From: Ostrinia nubilalis
Lineage: Eukaryota > Arthropoda > Insecta > Lepidoptera > Crambidae
Direction of reading: 5' to 3'
NCBI RefSeq assembly: GCF_963855985.1
Contig: NC_087099.1
Span: 14,290,001 to 14,354,000 of the forward strand
Length of the DNA stretch: 64,000 nucleotides
A program made the translations under genes and the position numbers. The stretch's first letter is position 1. Every line of letters begins with the position of its first letter. The notes under the pieces were generated by a model. It saw nothing but the letters and a program-made list of their open reading frames with translations, ran no database searches and was not told where the DNA came from. Shown piece after piece: positions 13,901 to 28,900 of this stretch.

Positions 13901-16900
13901 AACGAACGGCTAAGTCAAGTAACGGTCGCAGTCTCCCGTCGGGGTCTCTTGTCTCTGTCGCCTTTACTTACCAGGACAACCCACCACCACCCATGGCCAT
14001 GCCAACCTTACGGTTATAACTGGCCGAATCGCGGGAGATCACGGAACTGCGTCTGCCGTAGCAGGTTGCACTCTGCCGCGCGCAACGCTTGACTCCCTAC
14101 AAATTCTTTGATCTTTACCCTTGTCCCTATATGTGCTACTTTCCTCGTTCTGGGGCTGCAACAATTACGAAAACGGGTGGCACCCTATGGCGCCGAACTG
14201 TTCGGTGCCGTCCGCTTTACGTGCCTACTACTTGTACGCGAACGCCTTGAGCCGTTTGAAGTTCGCCTCTGTCGCGACGAGATCGGGGTACCAAGCAGGG
14301 CCGTGCGTTTCCAGCACGACTCCCTGCAGCAGCTCCTCGCGTATGTCTCTATATAGGGGACAATCCCACAGTATGTGGTGACGGTCCTCCTCAAGCTCTC
14401 CGCATTTGCAGCTCGCACTGTCCCTCAACCCCATGTTGCACAGCCGCTTGTTAAAGCAGCCGTGCCCCGTAAGAACCTGGGAAGTCACATAATCTGGTTA
14501 CTTACCAGGACAGTCGGCCATGACCTCCAGCGCGGCTCCGTGGAAGGCTCGCAGCATGCATGTGTAGTGCTCCCGTTCACCGGTAGAGGGCAGTAGCGGC
14601 GTCGCGGCGTGCGGCACCACCCACGCCGACCACGCCTCTAGCAGGCTCGACCACGCTAGTGCTGCCACTGGATACAAACTCAGAGATGTTATACCATGCT
14701 AGAGGCAGGACAGTCTTTCCCAAAGTGGGCGATAACGCCCCCTTGTGGGCGCTGCAGGCTTAAAGGGGGGCGGTAAGAGACCCAGAAAAAAAAATCGGGA
14801 CGTTGTGTAGAGGCTTGGGAGGCGTCATCTACTAGGAGGACTCTTAGACACCGAATGAGCTCGACTCTTGACTACAAAAATGGGGGGCGCTAAAAATAAT
14901 TTATTCTCAAAGTGGGCAGTAGACTAAATAAGTTTGGGAACCGCTGCTCTAAGAGGCTAGACCACGCTAGTGCTGCTACTGGATACAAATACAGAGATGT
15001 TATACCATGCTTCTAGGAGGCTAGACCACGCTAGTGCTGCCACTGGATACAAACACAGATGTTATACCATGATTCTAGGAGGCTAGACCACGCTAGTGCT
15101 GCCACTGGATACAAACTCAGATGTTATACCATGCTTCTAGGAGGCTCGACCGCGCTAGTTTTGCCACTGGATAAAAACTCAGAGACGTTATTATACCATG
15201 CTTCTAGCAGACTCTACCACGCTAGTGCTGTCACTGGACAAAAACTCAAGATATTATACGATGCTTCTAGGAGGCTCGACCACGCTAGTATTGCCACTGG
15301 ATACAAACACAGAGATGTTATAGCACGCTTCTAGGAGGCTAGACCGCGCTAGTTTTGCCACTGGATAAAAACTCAAAGATGTTATGTTATACAATGCTTC
15401 TAGCAGGCTCGACCACGCTAGTGCTGCCACTGGATACAAACACAGACATTATACCACGCTTCTAGGAAGCTCGACCACGCTAGTGCTGCCACTGGATACA
15501 AACACAGACTTTATACCACGCTTCTAGGAGGCTCGACCACGCTAGTGCTGCCACTGGATACAAACACAGATGTTATACCATGCTTCTAGGAGGCTAGACC
15601 GCGCTAGTTTTGCCACTGGATAAAAACTCAAAGATGTTATACAATGCTTCTAGCAGGCTCGACCGCGCTAGTGCTGCCACTGGATACAAACTCACAGATG
15701 TTATACCATGCTTTTAGGAGGCTAGACCACGCTAGTTTTGCCACTGGATAAAAACTCAAAGATGTTATGTTATACAATGCTTCTAGCAGGCTCGACCACG
15801 CTAGTGCTGCCACTGGATACAAACACAGATGTTATATCATTCTTCTAGGAGGCTAGACCACGCTCGCGTTGTCACGGATAAATACTACTATAATAGATTG
15901 TAATTTTAATGCAAAAAAAAGATGAAATAATATTTAATTTATTAAATCTCTAATGCCATGTAAAGTGGCACAGACGCCTGCACATCAAATTCAAATTGCA
16001 ACATCCAATGTAGTTGTAATGAGGGGTAGTTATATTTTGCGACAAATGTGTAGTCTGACAGGCCGTGCCGAACTTAATTCGAAAAATTGTTCCAGTGTAA
16101 TCGTAAGATAATTTGGTATTTTTGGCAGGCGATAACTATATTCAAAACAAAATAATTATTTCTAAAAAATAGCAAACAGCTCACCTCTCTCAGGCGCGTA
16201 GCTCAGTTGCACCGCAGCAGCGACGAACGCCCTGTGAAGCACTGACAGTAGCTGTGCCACGTGCGGCGCATACGCTGCGTATCTATCGTTGGGGCCTTTG
16301 AGGCCGCTGCGCACCTCCCACCAGATGACGCCGAGCTCGCGGAGCAGGTGGCCCAGCTGGAAGGTGGTGTTATGATAGCATTGAAACAGGCTAAAGTACA
16401 GCCAACGAGAAGCGATACCAAATGTAAACAAACCCAATGTCATGGTCATTTGGAACAGCAGGGGTTTGACTTTGACATATTTTGGCGGGAGAACGAGACG
16501 TTACGACAAATACACAAGATGGGAAGAAACAGAATAGACTGTCAGTTCGACAGTCGAATCGACCTTTTGTATCGCTGCTAGTTGGCCGTACTTTAATTGA
16601 TAGTTTGTAATATGGGCTCAAACTGACGAGACGATTGAAGAAAAATTAGGGCAATCGTATTTGCTATCAAAATTTCTTAGCGAATAGAGGTCCCTTTTTA
16701 TACTAAAAGACAATGCCGGAAATTGGCGTCTTTTTTTTTCGCGCGGCCACCGACCAAACCTTGTTTTTTGATTACAAAATAGTGTAATAAACCAAACTTA
16801 CTACGACATGTATACCTCTAAACTCAGTCTGAACTGAGTTACGAGCATTAGAAGTTTGATGATTTTACATACTAGATTTGCTTTTTGCACGCAAGTTTTG

Positions 16901-19900
16901 TATGAAATTGCAACAAAATAGTGACACTGTATGTGTAAACAAACAATACCATCCATTAAAGGCTCCAGACATCAGTGTGGAGTAGAATCAGCGCAAAAAA
17001 AAAATAGCGGAATATTTTGTTGCAATTTCTTACAAAACTTGCGCGCAACAAGCAAATCTAGTATGTAAATCATCAAACTTCTAACGCTCGTAACTCAGTT
17101 CAGACTGAGTTTAGAGGTATACATGTCATAGTAAGTTTGGTTTATTACACTATTTTGTAATCAAAAAACAAAGTTTGGTCGATGGCCGCGCGAAAAAAAA
17201 AGACGCCACATTCCATACAAAATCTGGCATTGCCATTTTACATAAATAACTTGAAAAAGTCGAACTGCCTAATTGCTTTCACAAGTTGGCTGGCGCCATC
17301 ACCAGATAGAAAATGAAATTACAGAAATCGCTTACAGAAGCTAGGTGCGACAAGCCGAAGACTGAGGAAGGCCTATGTGTAGCTGTTGTGGACTACTATT
17401 AGGCTGATGATGATGATAACATTTCTAAAATCTAAACCTTACCCTCCTGCTAGTGTGTACTTTTAGCTCATAATCTGCTCATGTGGTTTCTGGTCCGACA
17501 TAAGTCTGTGCAGGTCTGAAGAGTATAATTTAGACTTCTTGGCGGGAATCTGAAGTGTCATGTTAGCGGTTTTGTTTTATTTCCTCAAATTCGTGTTTGG
17601 GCGACACATTAATATGTGTAATAATGGTGGACCATTAAGTGATCGTGAACGTGCATGAGTGTGGGCAAGTGAAGCAAAACAGTGCATCGTGATTCTTCTG
17701 GTTCTCTCAAGTTGTCCATAGGAGGTCTCAGTAAAGCACCACAACTTTACTGAGACTCAAAGCGTGGGAAGGGGTATCATCTATCATCCTTCATTATATC
17801 ATTACATGATCTCATTTTGTAACTCGTATCACATAAATACTTGAAAATGGCACAAATCAAGTCGACCTCGACGTGTATTGCCAACATAATCAAAAAAGAA
17901 GAAGAAGAGTATAATTTAGATGACGTAGAGTCCACAGCTGGCTGCACCGACTGCCGCTACACTACCGGCGCCTCACCTGGTCGCACGGCAGGCCCGGCGC
18001 CCGCAGCAGCGCCGCGCGCGCCACGTGCGACAGCTGCGCGGGCGGCAGCCAGGCGGCGGCGGCGCGGCAGCACCCGCTGGCGAGAGCGGCCAGCTCGGAG
18101 CCCGGCAGGCTGCAGCGACTGCCGCTACACTACCGGCGCCTCACCTGGTCGCACGGCAGGCCCGGCGCCCGCAGCAGCGCCGCGCGCGCCACGTGCGACA
18201 GCTGCGCGGGCGGCAGCCAGGCGGCGGCGGCGCGGCAGCACCCGCTGGCGAGAGCGGCCAGCTCGGAGCCCGGCAGGCTGCAGCGACTGCCGCTACACTA
18301 CCGGCGCCTCACCTGGTCGCACGGCAGGCCCGGCGCCCGCAGCAGCGCCGCGCGCGCCACGTGCGACAGCTGCGCGGGCGGCAGCCAGGCGGCGGCGGCG
18401 CGGCAGCACCCGCTGGCGAGAGCGGCCAGCTCGGAGGCCCGGCAGGCTGCAGCCGACTGCATGCCCACTAACTGCAGCCACAGAACACAACTTTGATACG
18501 ATGTTGACACCGTTAATAGATCGTTTCGTCCACGAAGACGCGCCCCACCATTATTCCCCTAATGTTTGAGTGTTATCGGTACACGCTAAATTATCCATGA
18601 GTGCACACGCACACTACAATAATGACGATCGGATTGCTCGGATCAAACTCCCCGTACCCCGCACTTCCCTCGACCAAAAATTTGTGGGTCGCGTCTTCGT
18701 GGATGAAACGATCTATAATTAGGTAGGATATTAAGTAATATTAACGCTGCTTAACGTCCATGCAGATTTATGTCGTCAACGTGCGTTTTGAAAACGCGAG
18801 TTGCTGCGCTGCTAGACTTAAAAAACTTTACCATTTCTTGTCTGCATTGATTGCGATAACATAGAGAGCACACCGCAATCACATTACTTGAAATAACCAT
18901 AAATAACTAAGCAAAAATCTTAAACAGGTAACTTATAGGTAAAATTCAAAGAAAAACTCCTACAAAGTTCTTTCAGTCAATAAGTGCCATTTAAAAAGTT
19001 TTCTTTCTTTTTTTTAATGAAGCCTTACCACAGAATAATAATAAGTACTACGTACAGAAGTTTTACTTCGCGAAGGTATTAACAAAAAATTATGCTCAAT
19101 GTCATTACCAATATGGTGTAATTTAGCTTGTCTCAAGAGTCAAGCACCATTTTGTTGACAAACGTCAGTGATCGGTACTGCGCCGAAGCTATAGGGCTGA
19201 CTTCGGTAAAATGATGTGACGTGAGGTGCCAAACTGCAGAAAATGGCGGAGGAAACACATGATTTAGCAAGAATTATCATGAATAATATTAACCACTTAT
19301 TTACCTCTCAGTGTCTTCAGGAAACTTAAAAAAGTACATTCTGTGTTTTTATTATTATTAAGGCAGTTAAATACTGCACAGTATTTAGTACACCATTTTC
19401 TTTATTTTTTTCCATCATACACAAGAATACGCGTGCGTGAGTCAATGTTCGCTCGTATGTGAGGCCTTGTCGAACAGTAATCCTGTAGGGGGCCATCGTG
19501 CATGTTTTGTTTTCGATGTAAACTCGCAGAGATGAACAGGCCTGGCCTTACCTCGAGCAACACCTGGTAGTCGGGCTCGTCTCTCGCGGCCCAACGCTGG
19601 GCCGCCTCCGTCAGCTCGTTCAGCACTTCGCTACGCTGCGCCGGCGTCGCGGTGTCCGCCCATCGGCTCATGTCGAACTACGGCGCAAACATATTCACCG
19701 TTATAATAAACGAACACGGTTTTTCTTTGCAAGATCGAATCAGAAATTAGGAAATCCGTAAACAAACTAAAGTCGCTGACATAGCCCGACGGATTAGCAA
19801 GCTGAAGTGGCGATGGGCAGGGCACATAGTACGCAGAACTGACGGCCGATGGGGCAGCAAGGTTCTGGAATGGAGACCGCGTACCGGAAAACGCAGCGTG

Positions 19901-22900
19901 GGACGTCCACCTACAAGGTGGACCGACGACATCGTAAAGGTAGCAGGGAAGCGCTGGATGCAGGCCGCTACCAATTGATCAACGTGGAAAGCATTAGGGG
20001 AGGCCTATGTTCAGCAGTGGACGTCCTATGGCTGAAATGATGATGATGAATAAACGAATAAGGTTTAAATTAGGGTGGCATATCCGCCAGAGGCAAAGGC
20101 TTTAAAACTGTGTATAATGATAAATTTAATTATTATCGCACACTAGTTGGAACCACCATAGACATTGCCAATCTTTTTCGGGGGTCCGTTTTCGGGGTCC
20201 ACGCGCGGGGGGGCCACCAGCGGCCCGATGAGGCCCGCGCGGCGCTGTGCATCACTGCTGACTCACCCGAGACAGGTAGCTGAACAGTGCGGACGGCGGC
20301 AGCGGGCCGCGCAGCAGGGCGCTGTGCAGCGTAGGGATGTGCGCGGGGTCCACGCGCGGGGGGGCCACCAGCGGCCCGATGAGCGTCTGCGCAGCGCTGT
20401 TGTTGTACGAACGCCTGATCAGGTACGAGCAGAGAACGCCGTCGGAGGATAACCAGCGCTGTGGATTGAAGAAATAAAAGGAGTACATGTATGTATGAGG
20501 AACCTATCTTTTCTCAAACTATCGATCATCATGTGTGTATTATTTTACCACTTTTAAAGCAAACAGGAGGCAAACGAGCAGAAAGATCAACTGATGGTAA
20601 GTGATTACCGTCGCCCATAGACACCCGCAGACCCAGGGGCGTTCAGGTGCGTTGCCGGCCTTTAAGTTGAAGATACGCTCTCCTCTTGAAAGCTTGCAGG
20701 TCGTATCCGTCCGGAAACACCGCAGACGACAGTCCATTCCACAGTTTGGTTGTACGGGGCAGGAAGTTTCTAGAGAAACGTACTGTTGTGGACTGCCAAC
20801 CATCTAAGTGATGGGGTGGAAGTGCTGTCGAGTATGTCGGTGGCGAAAAGTGGCGGCACGAATAAGTCCGGATAATTCTTCGGAGCACTCCCCGTGATAC
20901 ATGCGATAGAAGATGCACAGTGAGGATACATCTCTACGCAGCGCCAAGGGGCCAAGCCGATCCGAAATGTCCTGGCGAAAATCCGAATTTAAACTGAAAC
21001 TTGGTTTTGAAAAATATTTTTTACCTCGGCGAGCTGCTCGACGAAGGCGGCGAGCGTGACGGCCGCGGCGCCTCCCGCGCGCGCCGCCGCCTGCAGCGCC
21101 AGCTCCGCCACGCGGCCCGCCGCCTCGCGGTTTGGTATGCGTCTGGTAAAGGAGGAAACTCGTTACTAATGCCTTGATCACACCTACCGAGCGGACGGGC
21201 GAGACAGCAAAATGATACTAGGCCGAGAGAGTTGGGTGAGCGAGTCACCTATGTGGTATGTTAAGTGAAAGACATGCGTAGGGTTTGAATGTCCAATATG
21301 TCTCGAGCGCTCGGCCGAGCACTAGGCGTAATGTTCATACATACCGAGTACTCGGCCGAGCGAGAGCACTGTCTCGCCCGTTTTAATTAATTGTAATTGG
21401 GCACGACGAGACAGTGACTCGACTCCCGTTCTACTTACTAGGCTGAGTGTCCACCCTTCCGCTGCCCCGCACTGTTTCGCTCGCTCGCTCGGCAGGTCTG
21501 AACGTGCACTGTCTCGCCACTCGTCACTCGGCCAAATGATTGACGTCACGTCCACAGATTAGAGAAAGAAAATACCAACCGAATTGAGAGCTTCCTCCTT
21601 TTGTTGAACTGAACTGACTGTGCTAATTTCAGAACCCGTATGAACAGCTACTCGCTTACATCACTGACTCGACCGAGTAAACATTTTATTGTCTCGCCTG
21701 TTTACTCGGTACGTGTGATCAAGGCTTAAGGCTGAGTGCAGGTGCGGTTTTGTTCCCCAGTCGATAAAGCACATGATGTCGTGCCCTGAATGCCCGAGCA
21801 ACTGCACGCAGGATTTAATTAATGCTGCTGACACCGCCATTCTTGTAGCGGAGTTTTGGGCTGACACTGTGTAGGTTTGTTGTCGATACGATAAGAAGAA
21901 GAAGGGTGATAAACGATGCTTTTTGTATGGAGTTTGACAGATTTTTGACGTTTGTCAAAGTTAAAGTAAGATGGTGCAACTCAGCGTAACTGTTTTATGA
22001 CTACCAAATCAAATGCATTTAAAACTGATCCAATAGTTTGGCAATGTTTGAAAAAATGAGTAAAATGTTTCTTCTGCAGGCGCCTTACGCCGAACAAATT
22101 ACCTACATTAAAGATAATTTCGAGTACATTGACGATGTATGATGAACTATTGTCATCTTGCGTTTAATTGTTCACCAGGAGACACATTTATTATTATTGG
22201 TTTTTGGGCCTTCATTTGCGCCAGCTCGACCAGGTTTGATCTATTGTGGCAGCCCTTGTGTTTAGAGTTCACTGCTTAGTCCCGTTGAGTCTATAAATTT
22301 CCAGATTCTTTGGAGCGTGATATCTGCTATCTCATCCGGGTGCATGATGTGTCGCCCGAGATGGATACTTCTTTTGCTCATAAGCGGGCCGCATGGCCGT
22401 CATAGGAGACACATACAAGGGATACATACCTGACGATAGTGAACAGTGCGGCCGCCGTTCGCGCGGCGTGCGGTCGCGGGCGCGCCAGCCGCCGCGTGCA
22501 CGCCATCGCCTTGGCCCTGCAAATAGGAAACTGAGTTGACACTGTTTGCATTTTTTGTTAGGTATCTTAAAAGGATTGATTTGTGGTTCTATTTTTTGTT
22601 AGGTATCTTAAAAGGATTGTATAGCGATTCAATGAGGGCTATCGTTTTAGCGCTCATCAAGATGGCGCCACTGAAGAGTAAGGTCCTGTCAATCGCCGGG
22701 GGTGCCAACTGTTAAGTATAAAAACGATAGCCCTCATTGCGTACTTACCTGTTTTCTTTTATGCCCTGTACTGCGCCCACTGCTATGCACCATTCGTGGC
22801 CCTGTACAATAATAAATACACTGTATTATTTACTTACCAATTAGGTTATACTAGCGTCAGCCCGCGACTTCGGACCTCGTTTAATCACTAATGATGTTAA

Positions 22901-25900
22901 TAGACGGCGTTTCACGGCTTTCCCGCACGAATAATTTACGAACGTCAAAATTTTTTGGTCCAGCGCGAGAAGATTTTAACCGATAGATCTATCGGTAAAT
23001 AATTATTTATTGAAATTAAGTTGGTCACATATCGTCATAAATTATAGCCTATATGTTAATCTGGGTTATAAACAATAATACTGTAGTTTCAACAAAATCC
23101 GTTCAGCAGTTTTTGCGTGAAAGAGTAACAAACATCCAGACATCCAAACTTTCGCATTTATAATATTAGTAGGAAGTAGGATTGAAAATACATTACTTAC
23201 ATCACCTGAAATGCAAGCTAAAAGCTTCTCCATATCGATAAAAAAACTAATACGTACCGTTGGTGCATACGTGACCTGAGTGCAGCGCTGAGAGCAATAC
23301 TTGCGCATAACGGGCAAGGGTTTGGCCACGCGTTGTTCCTGCACAAGCTTCCACAGCACTATGTTAAGGTTTGCCAACGTTGACACCTCTGCATTCGATT
23401 CCCTGTAAGAACATTTTTTTTTTTTATCTACAACGAGGAAGCTCTTGGCCTGTATCTCACCTGACGGTAAGTGATGATTAGGCCGAAGGTGAAAGCGAGC
23501 TTCACCCGGAATCCTCAACTGGCTATCTTACCTCTAACTGCCGGAACACAACAATGCTGTTAACATTGTTGTTATGGCGACAGAGTTAGGTAAGATGGTG
23601 GTAGCTAGCCAGGCGGACTTAGAACAAGCCCTACCACCAACCAAACCGAATAGAAAAATCTGCCCCCACTGGGAATCTAACCCGGGACCTCTGCGTCCGA
23701 AGCAGGTGGTCTTACCACTAGACCACAGAGGCGGTTAAAAAATAGATTTAGGAAACAACCAGTTGATATCGATAATTCATTGCTCCTCTAAAATTAAATC
23801 TGGAATTCGAAAATGTTAGACGATTCACACGAATCGATAACTAGTCGAACGAGATTGTTGTATGTCAGTCTCATGTTTTTTCCGAATCGCCCTTGCAGCG
23901 TCCAACTTAAGCTGAGTTGCACCACCTAAACAATAACCGTAACTATAACTTTAACCGGTGTTTTGGTATGAATTTTGACAGACTTGCCGTTTCTTACGGT
24001 TAAAGTCAAGGTGGTGTAATTCAGACTTACAGTTAAATAAACCCTAAAACAGTATCGGTACTTACTTCGCCAACTTTTGCAGATCTTGGCAGTGAGATTC
24101 AACGAGACTCAGAAGGGAGCGAATGTCTTTGAAGTCCACCTTGTCCACAGGCGACTTGACGGCCGGCCGTCGAGACCTGTGGAAGAATAATATGAAGTGA
24201 ATAAGGGATTCGTATAAAGATACGCACACACATTTCCAGTTAAGTTGATTTACTTTTATTTTATAACAAATATATAGGTACAATGAAAGTATTAAAGTGT
24301 CAGAAGATTATATTTAAACTTAGCTAACACAATTCAAACAGTGCCGACTGCCGATTCTACTGCATGGATTGCTCGTGCTGAATGAGTTTATACTACCCGT
24401 TCGCGCTAAGTTTGCCGGTCCGTGGAATGCGATTAAACGATATTAGTTAGTGATAAACGCAATTAATGTGTCTTATTTTACGCAAATACACAATTTATAT
24501 CAATAATAATAAATAAAAAATATTTGAAATATAGTTTGTTATAGTTATAGACGCTTCCCTTCGAGTGACATCATATCGCCAGTGGCAAACTTAAAGCGAG
24601 CGGATAGTACGGGAAAATACGTACAGTGAGCCACATTTCACCATCCATTTCAAATAGAATTACTTTAGAAGGGATATACCTTGAGATAGAACGAGACGAC
24701 ATGACAGGTATCTGGAACTGTGGCCCACTGTACGTATACGTTAGACTCTAAATCTCTAACGGTTAGAGATTTTTTTTGAGCAGTAATATTAAATTAACCC
24801 TTTCCGTTTGTGGCCTGTGTAAACTACCTACCTCTTGGGCTTCGTGTTCTTTATATCCATGAGCACCCGGACGATTGTGTCGTAGGGCGTGGCGGGCGCG
24901 GGGGGCGGGGCTTCGGGCGCGGGCGGCGGCAGGGGGAGGGGCTCCCGCTCCGCAAGGGGCGTGGTCACGCGTCTGCGTGCCACCTCCCACATCGCTTCTT
25001 GCAACTGTTTCAAATTAACCCATTCGTTTATTCGGTTGTTGAATAGCTCGCAGCCGTGTGGTGACGGCAGAGTAGAATACATTTGTCACCAACCCCTACT
25101 CTTCCCGCGGGTGTCGTAAAAAGGGCTGTTGATGATGATGAATAGCTCGCGCCTTGCCCGCGTGAAATTTAGTTTTTCACAGATCGTTTTATATTAGCCG
25201 TTACATTAATACTTTTGTTAACCAAATAAATAACTTTATTTATAAAAGTTTATGCCATATTATGCTCTCTACGTATGTAAACCAAAATATTAACGTTATG
25301 CCTTGAACTAGTGGGTTCACATAACAAAGCATAGGTGGCGCTATTGTGGCCCTGTTGATAAAAGAATCTTTGTGCTGTTTCACTTTTTTTTGGATTCACA
25401 TTCGACTCCTGCGTGAATGTATTCACAAACATTACTATGAGGTCGCACAGTACGCGTGAACGCACAGGGTGACACACGAACCATTCACAGAGCTATATTT
25501 AACGCTGTGCGTTCGATTTGCTGCTTCACTTAAGCAAGCATCGTTTGTGAATACGGGCGATAAGTTTCTCCAAAATCAGTCCTAACAGAGTAAATACAAA
25601 TGAGTAGGTCTTCTTCATAGAAACGCACCGAGCGCGGTTTGTATGTGAGCGCACCAATACGCATGCGGCGCGCACGCACTCACCGACAAAATTTAGCGAG
25701 GTCGAATGAGGGCTATCGTTTTAGCGCTCACCAGTTAGCGCCACTGTAGAGTAAGGTCCTGTCACTTGCTAGTAGCGAAGACAGTGGCACCAACTGGTGA
25801 GCGCGAAAGTGGTAGGAGGACTATCGCATTTGCACTCATCAAGATGGCGCCACTGTAGAGTAAGGTCCTGTCAATCGCCAGGGGTGCCAACTGTTAAGTA

Positions 25901-28900
25901 TAATAACGATAGCCCTCATTTTGTGTGGTGCGTTTCTATGAAGATGACCTACTCATTTGTATATATTCTGGTCCTAACGTGAACTCACACGTTCCGGCAG
26001 CAAGCGCGACACGTCGGCGTCGGTCTGCCGCGCGCGCACCGTGTCGCCCGCGTCCAACCACTCTGCATATTTTCCCAGCATGCTGCCAACAAAGTAAATA
26101 AATGATTTATTTCTCACACAAAAATGCAGGATACAATACATTTAAAGAAAACTCATTAATGAGTGTGTGAGACCGGAGCCTGAGCTAGGTAAATGAATAC
26201 CTGTGTTACAGGTCACCGGGCCCCCACCACCACGGATTTGAGCAAGTATAGCTAGCAAAGGCGAGAACATTTTAAATACGTGTTATGTTATTAGGGTTGT
26301 TCAATAAGTAATGATTATGGGATATTTCTAGTCAACATAAAAATGAAAAAAAAATGGATAGATAGCTTAATTATTCACTAGAAACTGGTAAAAATCATAT
26401 AAATACACCAATGCGTTTAAGAATTATATTGATGTGAACAGGACTAGTCGGAAAGTCCTTGTTTTCTGTGGCCCATGCGTACATGGCTTTGAAGTTGCAA
26501 TGGCTGCCAAAAAAAAAATGGATAGATAGATCTAGAGATCTGACTCTCAGCTATATTTATAGCTCTTTTTTCCGACTTAAAAACTTACGCTTACCGGGCG
26601 ACTGCTCTGACCATCTGAACTACTTAGACATTGGGTATGTAAAATAAATATGTATGACTAGCGGTCGCCCGCGACTTCGTACGCGTGAACCTCGTTTAAT
26701 TACTAATGATGTTGATATATGGCGTTTAACGGCTTCCCCCGCATGAATATTTATGAACGTCAAACTTTTTTGGCTGTAGATTTTAACCAATGACGATAGA
26801 TTATTTAGTTTGTCTCATATCGTCATAATTATAGCCTATATGTTAATCTGGCTTACCTCTCAGCCGCCGCATGGTACTTGATCGCCAACTTGACATTCTT
26901 CATGTATACATCATTTTCTTCCGTCGAGCCCCTGCGCGATGCCACTCTCTCCACTTCCGAGTCATCCGACTCGGTGGAATCGCTCGACTCGCACGTCAAA
27001 TCGTTAATCGATAACGGCATCAGTTGACCATCGAGACTCCTCGATTCGGACTTGACTACCCTGGATGTATTTGGAGCTGGAGTGGTGGGTTCAGGGTTTT
27101 CTGAAGCTAATCTTTTCTGCTCGCTCTGGTGATACTTGATGGAGTCTTGGAGGCGGCGCTTGAGCTGCGCAAGAGTGCGCGACTTGATGATTCCGCTGAA
27201 GAATAGCGGGCCCACTGCTGGGGTTTCTGGGCTGGGAAGCGAAAAGTTTAAATCACAATATTTTCTAGACAATAGAAAAGTGGACTTTTTCTCAGTTTAA
27301 GAATCTGATAATTACGGTCATTTAGTCTTAACCAGAGGATCTAATGTACAGAAGGCAAATAAATGAATTGGCTTACTGTTTATGATTAAATTCAACATAA
27401 TAATAATAAAATTTATCTTTTGTATCAAGCGGCAATTGAAGTAACTCGCAACTAAAGAAATCCTATGACCTAATTATTACTATGGAAAAGAACAAAACTG
27501 GCTAAAGTCCGGTCGCCGAGCACGTAGAATTTGCGTTCACGTAGAAGCTCGCGCTGACTGCGGCCGCCCGTCGCACAGTCGATAAGGATAGGTAGCTTGG
27601 GGTCATTGGACGACTACGTGCTTGGCGACCGGACTTTACTAATATCGTGGCTTAATACTCACCTACCGCCAGGCCCACGGGAGAGATACAGCTGCATTAG
27701 CAACGCCCAGAGTAGGAGATGCGCGAAGTGTGCCATCGGCGCGCCGAGAATGGCCGCCGCCGTCTTGTATATCACCAGGTCTTCCGCCGACGTCGACGAC
27801 CCGATTAACTGAGAAAATAAATTGTTAAAAAGACGATTTAAATTTAATGCCATACTTTTCCAACTTCGACAATATTTCATCGGTTTGTAATATAAGATTT
27901 TAAACTTTCGCGTTCCTTTATACCGTCATTCATTCATTCATTGACTGGACTAACTGACGCCGCCAGTCTGCTTGTGACCACGGCTGCAGCATCGCAGCCA
28001 AAACGTCAAGCCGTGAGTACATAATTTAACTCATTAATAAACGTCGCGTTAAGATCCGTGTCTTACTATTTTAGTTGGACTAATTGAGTTTCGAACTCAG
28101 CGCATTAGTTGGCATCTCTCTATATCTCTATGAAATAAACTATAAAAGTTACATTGAGCGCGTTGGCGACGTGTATGCGCTGGTTGCCGGCGCGCTGGAG
28201 CAGCAGCGCCTCCCTCCTCCAGTCAAGATTATTTATTGGTCGTATCGAGCAGTCGGTCGCAGGTTTTTATACTTAAGTACACAGATGGCTCACGCCCCCT
28301 TTAAAGGTCTTTGCGCCTCCCCTAGGGGGCGCGCCCTCCACTTTGGGAACCAATGCTCTACACCGTCATTCATTGACTGGACTAACAGATTTTCGAACTT
28401 AGCGCATTAGTTGGCATCTCTCTATAAAATAAACTCTAAAAATTACATTGAGCGCGTTGGCGACGTGTATGCGCTGGTTGCCGGCGCGCTGGGCCAGCAA
28501 AGCCGCTTCGAGGCGCGGCAGCAGCGCCGGCGCCAGCTCGCGCCGCACCAGCCACGCCCCCAGCGCGGCGTAGCTCAGCAGAGGCGCGCTCGACGACGCG
28601 CGAATCGCCGCACTCATTTGCTGGACCCAGTCTTCGTTCTGCACAAGTTTAATTGTAAAATAATAGACTATTTGACTGGTGTCAAATTAATAATAATTGA
28701 AGCATTGGGAGCAACAAGGGCGTTTGGTACCGAAAGTCCGTTTTGATGTTATTATATCAAAACATGCACTGTACCATCTAGTTTAACATCCCAAAAACTC
28801 GTTTCGATCAGCCGCTCCCTGATGGCGTGAGAATAATTTATGTCACAAGTGGCGCTACGCCCTTGTTGCACACAGTAACAAAAGTGCATTTAAATTCGAC

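Noticed and set aside
14640..15875. CRISPR-like array of regular short repeats
   Set aside because: Units are contiguous without unique spacers, lie in a eukaryotic intron and derive from an exon edge.
17841..18569. Plus-strand gene beginning [10 protein letters not shown]
   Set aside because: The start belongs to an interspersed element also present inverted at 47.8 kb; the rest is antisense to the exon 28 array.
23650..23735. tRNA gene with a Pro-like anticodon
   Set aside because: The tRNA-like head is fused to a SINE body with poly(A), the acceptor stem does not close, and a headless copy of the body occurs at 42.5 kb.
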